This document shows, in pieces, positions 12,482-24,600 of a stretch of DNA of 64,000 bases. Position 1 is the stretch's first letter. Every line of letters starts with the position of its first letter. Below the pieces are notes generated by a model that did not search any database, was not told where the DNA came from, and was given only the letters and a program-made list of their open reading frames with translations. The position numbers and the translations under genes are program-made. Location of the stretch: the NCBI GenBank assembly GCA_947044365.1, contig OX345637.1, forward strand, positions 9,671,076 to 9,735,075. Reading direction: 5' to 3'. Origin of the DNA: Petrosia ficiformis. Lineage: Eukaryota > Porifera > Demospongiae > Haplosclerida > Petrosiidae.

Positions 12482-13409
12482 TAACTAACACAATAGAGAA
12501 ACTCTACAAATATGTCCACTATTGTAATATTACACATAGTGCTTAGCTATCACTGTCATGATAGTAATACTCACAATAACATCAATAGTCATACTATCTC
12601 TACTATCATTCATGCCTTGTCAAAACCCAAAAAGTGTGCCAACAAGGTTGAAAGGTCAATGTAGGACCAAAAATTAAACAAACCACTTCCATATAACCCT
12701 ACATAAGTACTTACACTGCAATAAAGCAAAATACAAAGAGCTACTTTTATGAATTTTGGGTCCTACGTTAACCTCCCAACCTTGTTTGTATGCTTTTCGA
12801 ATTTTGACGTCCGTACATCTTTCATTTTTATTGGAAATGTTCTTGTTTCCATTGTTTTTTTCGAAATGGTGGATAATTTGTGAATATTTTTTGCAGATTG
12901 CAGAAATACTAGTGTAAGATATATACAATCATAATTGCAGTAGCACTTCAATTTTAACAGCATAATTATATATTATAGGCAAATTATGAGGTTTGTTCAT
13001 CATTAAAGATCAGTCTTTTGTTTATGAATTATTTATCATTCGCTTTCACTTGCAGATATATGTAGGTGGTATTAAGCTAGTATTAATGTTATATTGTTAA
13101 TTTGTTATACCTATTATGTTATACCAGAATGTATTTGCTCCAAATTTCATTACTATGCTTATGATTCCAATGTAACAAGCACTTTCCTTTTCAGTAACAG
13201 CCTCTATGTTCTGAAGTGTGAAGACATAAATGCACATGCACAATTAAATTTCACGTGGCTTGATTATATTAATAAATACAGTATAGTGAGATATTTTCAT
13301 GCGGTCTAATTATTGTGTTTTTCACGGTACAGAACCATTCCACGAATATTTAACTCACGAAAATGTAACCAATGTATTGTCATGGGTGGAGTTTGAGCAC
13401 ATGTGCAAT

Positions 13410-13775
13410 TAATAGCAATGAAATGATTCTAATAAACGCCCACCAACGTTGGTGGTAAAATGGCGGATTTTTTAATACAGATATGCAGGTGGATTTCTCG
13501 TTGTCAACGCGTCCTAAACTGACTTAGCAACCTTTTTAGTTTATTTTATAGTTTTATATGCTTATATCTTTGTTATAATATTCTTTTAATTTTGTGTCTG
13601 TTGATTTGAAAGACGAAAATAATTGAAATACAGTGTCCTAAAGAATTACAGAAGTTACAAATTTGTGTTATAATTGCTTCAACGTTTGCCCCTCGAGTCT
13701 CATATTTTAACTCACCACATTTCCAGTGTCAACCATCCATCTACACTTCACAGTCGAGACCAGGTAGCTCCTGCA
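13410..13775. repeat. Left TIR of the giant MULE (outer part)
   Basis: Reverse complement of 27816-28181 with only a few differences. It runs from TAATAGCAATGAAATGATTC through ACCAACGTTGGTGG and AAAATGGCGGATTTTTT to GGTAGCTCCTGCA, where the nested element is inserted. The TIR resumes at 17091 (GGACAGCCATTAGCCGG) and ends near 17135. Confidence 0.85.
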
Positions 13776-13911
13776 AGTACGGGAGACATTTTACAAGCTC
13801 ATTTTCAGGTGGGGCTCAGTCACTGCCTCAGGGTGGGGCTGCTTACACGTAATAAATTATTATAATAGTACATGTGCATTATAATAATTATTTCTATTTA
13901 GTAGAATAATA

Positions 13912-15257
13912 ATGGTTCATAGCTGTATAGTTGAAGGTTGCAAAAACAGATCAAATAATCCTCAGTTGTCTTGGCATAGAATACCAGTTTTACAAGAAAG
14001 ATTTCGTCTCATAATGCATCAATTGTCTATACCAAAATCTGCAGAGCTTAAACATGCAAGAATATGTAGTCAATGTATGGAAAAAATTCCCAAGGTGCGC
14101 AAACCACCTCGTAAGCGTGATGAAGTAATGACAAAAAAAAAGAGATTGACTAGAGATGAGTTGCGACAAAATATCACCCATGATCACACTTACTCTTTAC
14201 CGATAGAAGAAGCTCCTGTTGTTGTTGATCCATCATGTTTAAGTCATATTGGTTTGGACAAGGAGATACAATTGACTGAAGTGTCAACAATGCCACCAGA
14301 CACACCCATTATCGATACTTCTAGGTTCTGTATAGAAATGTTTGTAGATGATGATCAAGGTATTCGTTTTTACACTTCATTTCCAACATACAATCACTTT
14401 ATTATCTGCTACAATTTCCTTGGTGATGCTGTTAACTGCCTCCATTATCCAGGTTCCACTTCATCAGCTTCTAGAGTCAAAACACAACGCAGTCTTTCAC
14501 CACAAAATGAATTTTTCCTGACACTATGCCGTCTAAGATGTGGTCTTTTGGAACAAGACTTGGCGTACAGGTTCAAGATATCTCAGTCAACCGTATCAAG
14601 AATCTTCATTGCATGGATAAATTTTTTGTATCACAAATTTCGAGAAATACCAATATGGCCATCTCAAGATCAAGTACGAAAGAACATTCCAGACCAATTT
14701 AAACATCAATATCCCAATACACGTATTATCATCGATGCAACAGAATTGTTTATTCAACAACCTTCAGATCCCAATGCACAGCAGCTAACATTTTCATTGT
14801 ACAAAAATCATAACACTGCTAAAGCTCTTGCTGGCATAACACCATGTGGTACCTTTTCATTCATATCTCCTTTATATGGTGGCTCAATATCTGATTGACA
14901 GCTTTTCATTGAATCTGGCTTGATAGACAGGTTGGACACTGGTGATGCAGTAATGGCAGACAGAGGTTTTAATATAGCTGATTTACTTTCAAGTAAAGGA
15001 ATCACAGTAAACATACCACCCAGAAAGACTTCAGAGCAACTTGACAATGTTGAACTAGTGGAAACAAGGCGAATAGCATCTCTAAGAATTCACATCGAGA
15101 GGGCTTTCTGTAGAGTTAAAGTATTTAAAATCTTAGACCTCATACCTAATAACATGGCAGGACTTTCGTCAGAATTATTCTATACTTGTGCGATCCTAAC
15201 AAATTTTCATCCACCTTTTGTAAATAAATCTCGGGCTCAGTATTCCATTGAAGAATG
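13912..15257 (+). pseudogene. THAP-domain DDE transposase, broken by one stop codon
   Basis: Reads from MVHSCIVEGCKNRS (N-terminal THAP-like CxxxxC) through a basic linker, an HTH segment (LAYRFKISQSTVSRIFIAW) and a DDE_Tnp_4-type catalytic core: D in IIIDATE, D in VMADRGF, E in HIERAF. A TGA at 14896-14898 falls in the conserved segment after GGSISD, and the same frame then stays open to 15257 (QLFIESG... to the end). The THAP domain looks short, with ICSQCM where CxxH is expected, so DNA binding may also be impaired. The total would be about 448 codons. It probably once mobilised the surrounding 3.3-kb element; now non-functional unless the stop is read through. Confidence 0.85.
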
Positions 15258-15444
15258 AAACTCTTGTTGTACTATATTGTCTGTTACTAGTTAATTAACA
15301 ATAACTTAATAATTATAATAATAATATTATTATATTATTATTATTGTAATAAGCAGCATGTGATCAAGGTATGTGTGTAAATTAATTTTTACTATATATT
15401 ATCATTAATAAATTCTGTATATTGTAGAATGTCCAGTGATAAAA

Positions 15445-16959
15445 TTAATGATGCCTTGGGTAAATTATTTCAGGTAATAATGATGAAATATATATGTTTC
15501 GTAGATGTGTGAAGCAAGAACTCCAGAACGATTGGTCAAAAAGGATTCTTTCCACTGTCATGTCTTTTGTTGTCCACACAATAAAATCACACCAACTTAC
15601 TTTAAGAATGGCCATTGCTCCCTGTACTTGATAGTAATAATAATGGCTACGCTTTAGACAAATGTCATTGTTCACAATTTCACAAAAAAAGGACTTGTTG
15701 GTACACGCTTCACAAACAGATATATTGCGACATGAATAAGGGCACTTAATTTCAATTGTTCCACAGATAGTTGCATTCTCTTTGTTCAACACTACACCAT
15801 CTGGTGATGTGGCTAAAAAACCATGTTGGGAAATATGTATACCAGATTGGTTTACTAAGTATTGATGATCTAAATTTTCTTTATATTTTTCAAATGCTGT
15901 TGATTCATGCAATCTTCCCCAAAGAATGGCACTATTACTTAACATCTTTTGTGAGGTGTTGTACAGAACTGACTGTAACTTACTGGATGTTATCCTACCT
16001 TTGCACAACATACCAAAAACTGACGATGTTATACGACAGTAACGCTCTTCGTGCCACCTAGCACATAGAGTTTGCTTCCGTGTTGCCATTTCTATTTGTT
16101 TAATGTCTGCTTTTGAAAGAGTGATCCTCTGAAGAAAATCCTTTCCATTTGCTGAAAGCTCAGACAAAGATATTGGTTGTTCTTTTTTTTGAATTGCTGC
16201 CTGGACTCTAGCTTGTGATGATCTTGGTGTTGGAGGTAATGTGTCTATATTTTTCACAAGGTGGGTATTTTCTGGTAAAACATCTAAAAATGCTATTGGT
16301 GTTTGAAGAAGTTCCAGCTCAGATCTAAATTTTTGAACCTCATCTTCTGTAGTTTTGCGTAGTAAATTTGGCCTTGGGTCATAATTGGTGGAAATTACTT
16401 TCTTTATCTTTCCATATTCTGCTTTTATGAATTTTATGTTCTCGATTGAACAGGGTTCCTTTGTAGTTCTCTTACGTGGTTGATGCCATTGCTGAATTGA
16501 AGATGTAGATGTTGTTTGCTCTCTTATGTTGTGTGTGCGACAAAATTCTTCAAGAAAATAGCAGAAAGCTCCTAGGTGCTTACAGCAACATGTGGGGCCA
16601 CGACCAGCAGGACAACCACATTTTGCAAAAACAATGTCATTGCTAGATCTATCCAAAGCAACTCTCACTCCATATGTAGTAGTCTTCTTCATTTCTGGAA
16701 AACATTTGCATTCCAATAGAATATTATTATCTATTTCTTTATGAAGAACGGATTGTACATGACCAGCCTTAAATAATGGAAATGCTTTACTGTTGATGTC
16801 TTTGAAGTCACTGTTTGGAATTCCGTCTGATGCTTGCCGATGAATGAAATACTCCATCATGTTGGCCATGGTGAAATTGAATGATGATGGCGCTGAGGTT
16901 ACAAGAGATGACCACTGAGACTTACTACTATTCCATTTTTCATCCAGTAATACAGTCAT
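15445..16959 (-). CDS. SWIM zinc finger + YqaJ-type nuclease of the nested transposon
   Basis: Intact 504-codon single-exon frame. Residues ~105-140 form a SWIM-like finger (CGCPAG...CCCKH). A variable Ser/Thr/Lys linker follows. The C-terminal ~190 residues are a YqaJ/lambda-exonuclease fold: RITSS start, WGRLHESTA (catalytic Glu), ATSPDGVV (Asp), GTIEIKCPYS (Glu-x-Lys) and YYYQVQGAM (Gln). All expected active-site residues are present, so a 5'-3' exonuclease or recombinase-like activity is plausible. It converges with the transposase and lies wholly within the nested TIRs. In this transposon group the nuclease is a standard second gene; its exact step in transposition is not established here. 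Confidence 0.88.
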   Translation of the reverse strand: MTVLLDEKWNSSKSQWSSLVTSAPSSFNFTMANMMEYFIHRQASDGIPNSDFKDINSKAFPLFKAGHVQSVLHKEIDNNILLECKCFPEMKKTTTYGVRVALDRSSNDIVFAKCGCPAGRGPTCCCKHLGAFCYFLEEFCRTHNIREQTTSTSSIQQWHQPRKRTTKEPCSIENIKFIKAEYGKIKKVISTNYDPRPNLLRKTTEDEVQKFRSELELLQTPIAFLDVLPENTHLVKNIDTLPPTPRSSQARVQAAIQKKEQPISLSELSANGKDFLQRITLSKADIKQIEMATRKQTLCARWHEERYCRITSSVFGMLCKGRITSSKLQSVLYNTSQKMLSNSAILWGRLHESTAFEKYKENLDHQYLVNQSGIHISQHGFLATSPDGVVLNKENATICGTIEIKCPYSCRNISVCEACTNKSFFCEIVNNDICLKRSHYYYYQVQGAMAILKVSWCDFIVWTTKDMTVERILFDQSFWSSCFTHLRNIYISSLLPEIIYPRHH

Positions 16960-17086
16960 GGTTGTAATAATAAATATAACAATTGAATACTATATACTGC
17001 AGTGTATTATTACGTATAAGCAGCCCCACCCTGAGGCAGTGACTGAGCCCCACCTGAAAATGAGCTTGTAAAATGTCTCCCGTACT

Positions 17087-17190
17087 TGCAGGGACAGCCA
17101 TTAGCCGGAGAAAGTTATCCAATTAGTTGGGTGGGTGTTCTTACGCATGCGCATTGCATTAAAAATAAATATTCACGATGAATTCACGCA
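17087..17190. repeat. Rest of MULE left TIR and 5' leader of the protease gene
   Basis: 17087-17090 is the duplicated TGCA. 17091-17135 completes the MULE left TIR (GGACAGCCATTAGCCGGAGA...). The next ~55 bp (with CGCATGCGCATTGC) precede the ATG at 17191 and may hold the promoter. Confidence 0.65.
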
Positions 17191-17411
17191 ATGGCGCTCT
17201 ACAACATCACTGCATTACAACCTCCCGGTATCTTGAACACAGCAAACAATTGCTATTCTAGTAGTGTACTGCAATGTCTTCTAAATCATCCTATTTTCTT
17301 TGAGTTGTTTCAACTGAGTAAAGGTCATGACAATTGTGAAACATGCAAAAAATCAGGTAATCTTCTTATAAATTATAAGTACATGAATATAATTTGTATG
17401 TACATAAATAA

Positions 17412-17452
<41 letters not shown>

Positions 17453-20033
17453 CATTATAAGTATAATTATAAGAAATGAAGTAACTGCTTTTACATTATA
17501 ACACAGGAACATGTTTAGCAAAAATGATTAAAGAATTATGTGCCACATATAAGTACAGCAGTGTGACAAAAACACTTCCAACCGAGCCAATAATTGAAAT
17601 TCTAAAAGGTAAAAGTGATAATTAATGATTTGACTACACAAGAACACAGTATTTCAATAGAGACACATGAATCATTTATTCCTGGTCAATACAATGACGC
17701 TCATGAATATTATATACAACTTATCAATAGGCTAATCGAAACAGCTACTATGGAGTAAGATACTTGTGTCATAAATTACAATGCATGTTGTGTAAAGACT
17801 AACCTTTCCTGTGACCTTGAATAATCAATTTTTCACAAGTAGTTACATTAATTAGTTGCTAAGTATGTATGATATACAGGACAAAGAAGATTGTGAAGCA
17901 AGCTTGTTTCTCTACAGTTACAGAAATAGGTGCAATAGTTATATGTACATGTACATTACAGTCTTAAAATTACTTTACTGTATAGTTTTATGTAGTTGTT
18001 GCAATGAAAGTACTAGCAGTAGACAGATTTCAAGTGTATTTGAAATCAAAATAGATGTGAGTGTATTCTTCTAAGTGTAGACATATTGATGAATACAATA
18101 CATTTTCAGGGAAATAAGAACGTACACTTACAGGACTTGGTTTTGGATGAAATATATAAGTCAGAAATGCTTTCCGACTACAAATGTGGAAGGTATATAT
18201 GTACAAGTACATGTATATGTATATGTAAATATGTATACATATTTATAATTATGTATATGTATACATGTATATATGTATATATATCATATATATAATTATG
18301 TATAAATATTATATATATATATATATATATATATGTACATATATATATGAATGTACATATATATTTATGTATGTATATAGATACATATATTATATATATA
18401 TTATATATAATATATATATATAATTATATAGATATATAATTTATATTTATAATTATATATAAAGGATACATGTGTTTTTGTGTGTGGCTCTCAGGTAATT
18501 TAATACTGATACATTACAGATGTGGCAGTTTTGGGCGATCTAGCAAATCTATTGAAATAACAGAATATTGTAAATTACTATGTATTCATATCACCAAGTC
18601 ATCAACAACGTTAGTTAAAGCAAAAATGATTCTACATGACACATTGAAATAGGTTTTCATTTGTACATAGAAATAAGTTACCAGTTGTCCAAGTACAGGT
18701 CACTTACAAAACATCGTTTTTCTGTTTTAACTGAAACATTCATTACTACAGAAAACATCATTAAAATTGGGAAGTGCAATTTATAACCTTGTGGGAATAG
18801 TGAATTATCAAGCTCATGCAAAACATTACACCTCATTTGTCCGATCTAGAGAAGACAACACTCAATGGTTTTATGTGAATGATACTTTTGTTAGTTACTT
18901 TTTATAATGTATGGCACAGTAGTCTTTACCACATACAAACTCAAGGTCACTCCTATTAGTACTGTTACAGCTGTTCAACAGGATCCATTCATGCTGTTTT
19001 ATACACTAGATGAAGGTACATTCATTGATGGAGAAAACACAAGAGTTTAATTACATTAATAGGTGGAAGAATTACTCTCCCTATATCAGCTCTTAGTAGT
19101 CTAACAACAATGGCTTATCTTACAGATGAGGTACATACAAAGTATCCCATGTATACATTACACAAGCAATGAGTGATTGATAAATATTCAGGTCATATCA
19201 TCATATATGGATATTCTTGCATCACAAGCATCATTGGTAATACACTATTTCTACAAATCCTTACTTTATGAATGGACCTGCTTTCAGATTGGAAAGAAGG
19301 TACTTGCTTTGAGTTCATTATTTTTTGCAAAACTTTGCCAGCATGGATATCAGTCAGTGGCAAGGTTTTATCAAAGGGTAAACAACAATTTATACACAAG
19401 ACAAATTAAATTCACTCCAGTTTATATAAACAGATCAATCTTACTGAACAGGATATACTTTTGTGTGTAATTAATCATGGTCAATATCACTGGACACTAT
19501 TAGTAAGCATATACATTCTCTTCACAGTAATGTGTAATAATGGTATGGATAGGTTGTAGATTTGGCTAAAAAACAAGCAGAGTATTTTGATTCTTTTAAG
19601 GGTTCAGTTGAGTCATATTGGTATACATTAAGGTATAAAAATATTGAAAGTATACAATATTTTTGATTAACAACCTACATAGGTTATTCTTGGAATGTCG
19701 CTGTAAAGATCAAAACTTACCAGTGCCTGACTGGAAACAGTGGAAATATATACACAGAACAGTATGCACTAATTATATATACATGTACATTGCTTGTACA
19801 CTGATTGATATTTATAGGACCAACCAATTCAAACAAATGGATTTGATTGTGGTGTTTTTGTCACACAGTTTGCATTATGTAGAGTATTTCAGAAAGCCTG
19901 CATGGGACTTTAAGCAGGTATTCATCACATTTTGCAATGGTCTCTCTAATGTATTGAAATGAATATGTAGGAGCATATGGGAATTATAAGAAAAATAATA
20001 CTAGAAGAAATCTTATGTGGCTGCTTATTGTAA
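17191..20033 (+). CDS. USP deubiquitinase - Ulp1/SENP protease fusion carried by the MULE
   Basis: Multi-exon gene. USP part: 17191-17356 (Cys box GILNTANNCYSSSVLQCL), 17507-17608, 17643-17754 (QYNDAHEYYIQL), 17880-17929, ~17960-18055 (CSCC), ~18110-18190 and ~18522 on (YKCGR|CGSFG zinc ribbon), and ~18752-18896 (His box AKHYTSFV, then WFYVNDTF). It closes with QQDPFMLFY at ~18990-19005. A 47-bp intron (19016-19062), phase 1 on both sides, leads to the Ulp1 part: 19063-19130, 19192-19236, 19288-19377, 19434-19502 (GQYHWTLL, catalytic His), 19553-19632 (EYFDS, Asp), 19683-19761, 19818-19917 (TNGFDCGVFV, catalytic Cys) and 19971-20033. Exon 19818-19917 is 100 nt; an extra base in the A-run near 19891-19895 shifts frame after the Cys. 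One or two USP junctions are uncertain. Predicted to remove ubiquitin and SUMO-like modifiers. Confidence 0.72.
18200..18465. repeat. (TA)n-rich low-complexity intron
   Basis: TATATA and ATGTATAC-rich sequence between two USP zinc-ribbon exons. Non-coding. A second (TA)n run is at 17417-17449. Confidence 0.8.
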
Positions 20034-20423
20034 GTTGCTCAGTGTGTCATTGGTAATGTGGTTCATCTTTATGTAAGCATGTTTGTGGTGTATGAATAAT
20101 TGATGTAATTATTATTAAGTTTATTTATATTCATATATTATGTATAGTATAAATAGAATTGTCATTTGTTTTTTAAGTCAGTTTTTCGTAGATTCGTAAT
20201 AGTTCGTTCTTGTAGTTGATGCTAAACAATTTTATATCAGAGACACAATAATGTTTATAAACTTACATCAGTTGTGAATAATAATACACAGGCAATTCAA
20301 TGTCAGGGCAACACTTCTACAAACACCAGTTCCTAATGGATTCAACTACCAACCAATATTCCTAGAACCAAATACAGCCAAGATTCTGCACTGTCCACTT
20401 ATTTCCAAACAACAGTCTCTTAG
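20034..20423. other. Spacer between the protease and transposase genes
   Basis: AT-rich. A frame at 20292-20420 after a good acceptor (QFNVRATLLQTPVPNGF...) is open and may be the first transposase exon, but no upstream start or matching phase could be fixed. Confidence 0.35.
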
Positions 20424-21418
20424 CTAACATCAAATTCAACTAGACAAATTGATTTGTCTGATAAACAATCATCAAAGCAAGACAATTTTGATAGTACATC
20501 AGACCTTGAGAAAACAACTTTAATCAATGCAAAATTATTGGGAAAAGAGAAAACGGCTGATACATACAACAATCAACCTTCAACTATAGGTAATATGACA
20601 CACAATAAATTATAGCTCAACTTTAACAAAGTTTTTCAAACAGTTAAAACTCTACCAAAATCAATCAAGAACACATCTTTGTGCAGAATCAAGGATAAGT
20701 TTGTTTGTTCGATCTGTAATAAGAGTTACACCTATCGAAGCGGTTTGTCTAAGCATCAAAAAAAAGAGCACAAAGATGTTGAAAGTGGCTTCATTGTTTG
20801 TAGTCTGTGCAATAACAGGTACTCTACTTCATCTATAACTGCATAATTGCGTAATACTTGCTTCTTTTACAACAGGGTTACAACTCTTCAAAAACTAATA
20901 ACACACCTTCATTCTCATCATCAACTGTCTATGGAGGAAGAAGAGTTGTGGTTTGAAACATTACATGCTTTTACAGATTGGAAGGAAGAGCTTGAAGCAA
21001 CATGTCGCTCTTACTATGTTCTTAAATGTGCTCCTTATGTTTCAAATGGCACGAAAACATTTTATTACTACTGTAACAGATCTGGGACATATAAGCCGGA
21101 AGGTTGTTGGAAACGGCAACTCAAATCACAGGGCACATCAAAAACAGGTTATCAATGTTCTGCTTTTATCAAAGCAACACATAATACAGACACCCAAAAA
21201 GTATTAGTTAAATACTGCAGTACACATTATAACCATAGTACACAATTAGCTTACCTCAGAATACCTCAAAGAGTTCGATTAGACATTGCTAGCAAACTGC
21301 AACAAGGGGTAAGTATAGAACGCATACTTGATGACATCCGTGATTCTGTACAATGTAGTGGTGTAAGCAGAGAGCATGTAATTATCAGACAAGATATTCA
21401 TAATATTAAAACGCAGTA
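20424..21418 (+). pseudogene. MULE-type transposase, N-terminal part (split by LTR element)
   Basis: Exons 20424-20589 (polar, acidic), 20644-20818 (C2H2 finger FVCSICNKSYTYRSGLSKH and the first half of a second finger, CSLCNNR) and 20876-21418 (second half, HLHSHH, then a FAR1/FLYWCH-like DNA-binding region with KCAPYVSNGTKTFYYYCN and STHYNHSTQ). Phases 1, 2 and 2 are consistent. The reading frame runs directly into the LTR retrotransposon at 21419 and continues in the same frame after the element at 25723. Likely role: recognition of the giant element's ends. Confidence 0.8.
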
Positions 21419-21651
21419 TGTGGCATGAGGTGACCTATGTTAACTATGTGACCTTTTAATATAATTTCCTCTTAGGTGTTTATTTGTGTATTTACAATGT
21501 GTTTAGAGGTGTTAGGTTCACAGTTTCTTAATTATGTATCTAGAACTTTCTTGTATAAATATCTAGAACATTCTATTGGATTTTGTATAAATACTGGACA
21601 TCTTTCTTATTTTATTATTATTGAGTTATTAGTGAATCTGTTAATATTACA
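21419..21651 (+). repeat. 5' LTR
   Basis: 233 bp. It contains two TATAAATA boxes (TTGTATAAATATCTAG and TTTGTATAAATACTGG), candidate promoters for the retrotransposon. Confidence 0.93.
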
Positions 21652-21669
21652 TGGTGTCAGAAGTGGGAT

Positions 21670-24600
21670 ATGGCACAAGTGCAGCTAAAACCCCCAAGTC
21701 CTTTTGATTTTAAAACTCCTGATGACTGGCCACGATGGAAGAGGCGATTTGAGCAATTCCGAGTCGCTTCAGGTCTCTCTCAAGACGATGCGAGTAAACA
21801 AGTCAACACGCTCTTATATTGTCTCGGCGAAGAAGCGGAAGACGTCCTCGCATCAACCAATCCCTCTCGGGAAGAGACTCAAGCATACGACGCCGTTATG
21901 TTGAAATTCGATTCCTTCTTCAAGATACGCAAAAACGTAATCTTTGAACGAGCAAGGTTCAATCGTCGAAAGCAACTGGGAGGCGAATCAGCTGAACAGT
22001 ATATTACACACTTGTATCAGCTTGCAGAAAACTGTGACTACGGAGAGTTGAAGTCGGAAATGATCAGAGATCGACTAGTTGTGGGGATTAAGGATTCTGC
22101 TCTCTCCGAGAACTTACAAATAGATGCAGACCTAACACTAGAAAAGGCCAAGAAAAGGATACGCCAAAGAGAAGCGGTCCAAGAACAACAACAGTTACTC
22201 AAGGGAGGAACCTCGAGTACTCTTGAAGAAATACGATCACATCGGGGAGGTTTCAAAAACAGACCAAGAGCCAAACCCAGTCCTAAGCATCCGAAACAGT
22301 GTACTCGTTGCGGGAAAGAACTACATTCAAGGGATAAATGCCCAGCTAGAGACGTTACGTGCCATCGGTGCCAGAAGAAAGGCCACTACAGTACCCAGTG
22401 TTACTCCAAGCGAACGTCGACGGCACCCGTATCAGAAGTCACAAGTGAAAGCCATCTTGACACTGCATTCTTAGACACACTGACAACTGGTCTGGAGACG
22501 TCGTGGACTATCAAACTCCAACTGCAAAGACAGATGCTCACCTTCAAGATGGACACAGGTGCAGAAGTAACAGCGATATCTGAAGAGAGCTACAAAAATT
22601 TAGGGAAACACCAACTAACCCCACCAGAGAAAATCCTTTATGGCCCATCTCGTCAACCATTACAAGTCATTGGACAGTTCATAGGAGAAATTAGCTACAA
22701 AGGCAAGTCAATCAACCACCCAGTATTCGTGGTTGCCGGTTTAAAAACAAACTTGTTAGGACTCCCAGCAATCACCTCCTTGAACTTAGCAGCTAGAATC
22801 AACAATCTGCACGCTTTAAAAGACGAAGTGTTGGACCAATTTCCCTCAGTCTTTCAAGGCCTTGGAACCCTTGGTGAGGAATATGAGATTCAACTGAAAT
22901 CAGACGCTAAACCCTTCTCTCTCTTCACAGCCAGGAATGTCCCATTACCATTAAGAAAAAAAGTTCTACAGGAACTAGATAGAATGGAGCACATCGGTGT
23001 AATTTCCAAGGTGGACCAACCAACACCATGGTGTGCTGGAATGGTAGTAGTCCCGAAGAAGTCTGGGTCCATTCGGATCTGCGTTGACCTTAAGCCTCTT
23101 AATGAAAGTGTTCTTCGAGAAGTCCACCCACTCCCAAAGGTCGATGACACTCTAGCACAACTAGCGGGAGCCAAAATCTTCAGCAAATTGGACGCCAACA
23201 GCGGATTCTGGCAGATCCCACTCGCAAAAGAGTCAAGACTGCTCACTACATTCATAACACCTTACGGCAGATACTGCTTCAACAAATTACCCTTCGGAAT
23301 ATCAAGTGCCCCAGAACTCTTTCAGAAGAGAATGAACAACATTCTTAGAGGGCTAGAAGGAGTTCTCTGTTTAATGGATGACATCCTAATTTTTGCAAAA
23401 GACATGGAAGAACACCACAAGAGAGTAACTTCCGTCCTCATACGGATTAAAGAAGCAGGTGTCACACTGAACATGGATAAATGTGAGTTTGCAAAATTTA
23501 AAATAACTTTTCTTGGTCACCTTATAGATGAAAATGGAATCCAAGCTGACCCGGCAAAGACCTCATCAATCCTTCAGATGGAACCCCCCACAAACGTCCC
23601 CGAACTCAGACGGTTCCTCGGTATGGTTAATCAGCTAGGGAAATTCTCGAGAAACCTAGCAGAGCTTACCCAGCCTCTTCGAGAGCTGCTCAGCAAAAAG
23701 CAAGCGTGGCTGTGGGGTCCTAATCAAGAGCAAGCATTCTCTAGTATCAAGAACGAGCTCTCACAACCAACTACTCTCACCCTCTACAATCCAGAAGCCC
23801 AAACAAAAGTGTCTGCTGATGCATCATCTTATGGTTTAGGAGCTGTATTACTGCAGAAGAGCAATGATTTGTGGAAACCTGTAGCATTTGCCTCTCGTAC
23901 AATGACTGAAACCGAAAGACGGTATGCCCAAATTGAGAAGGAGGCTTTGGCCACCACATGGGCATGTGAGAAATTTGCAAGTTATCTTCTTGGTCTGGAG
24001 TTTATGATAGAGACTGATCACAAGCCTCTGGTCCCTCTGTTGGGAATGAAGAACTTGGATAGTCTACCACCTAGAGTGCTACGATTTCGACTAAGACTTA
24101 ACAGATTCAGCTATTCAATTGTCCATGTACCTGGGAAACTCATGTACACAGCTGACACGTTATCACGATCACTACTAAAATCTGATATCTCGGAACTTCA
24201 AGAAATAGCAGAGACTTTTATAGATGCCTGTGTGGCTCATCTCCCAGCTAGCAACACGAGACTAGATGAATACCGTGAGGCACAGGCGGCAGACCCAATC
24301 TGCTCAAGACTTATCGGGTACTGCCAGCAGGGATGGCCAACTAAAAACAATATTGATATTCCCATAGGACCATACTGGAAAGTTCGAAGTGAACTGAGCA
24401 TCCACAACAAACTCCTACTTCATGGAAAACAAATTGTCGTCCCAAAATCCCTCCAGCAAGAGACATTATCGAAGATTCACCAGGGACATCAAGGAATAGA
24501 ACGATGTCGCCTCCGTGCTAAATCTTCGGTATGGTGGCCCGGAATATCCCAACAAATCAAACATTTGATAGAACAGTGCCCAGTATGCGTGAGAAATTCA

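Larger units (their letters stand above)
10727..13409. other. B1 intron/intergenic region, duplicated at 46.1-49.9 kb
   Basis: Most of this stretch aligns by eye to 46109-47870 and 49190-49860. A minus frame at 11590-11815 (contains SYSLSLYWARPVQ) is open here but disrupted in the duplicate near 47010-47200, so it is not called as an exon. The sequence equivalent to 47880-49190 is missing here. Confidence 0.45.
13776..17086. mobile_element. Nested THAP-DDE + YqaJ DNA transposon (ISL2EU/Harbinger-like)
   Basis: About 3.3 kb with ~80-bp terminal inverted repeats (AGTACGGGAGACATTTTACA... at the left, its reverse complement at the right) flanked on both sides by TGCA. The right TIR of the host element gives the empty site (CTCCTGCAAGGACAGCC), matching the join of the two flanks apart from one base. 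It carries two convergent genes, a THAP/DDE transposase (+) and a SWIM-YqaJ nuclease (-). Paired THAP-DDE transposase and YqaJ genes are known in ISL2EU-type eukaryotic transposons. The apparent 4-bp TGCA duplication is not typical of that group, so the family name is tentative. Confidence 0.8.

Noticed and set aside
18200..18465. Centromere-like or satellite repeat
   Set aside because: It is irregular (TA)n/(ATGTAC)n confined to one intron, with no higher-order unit.
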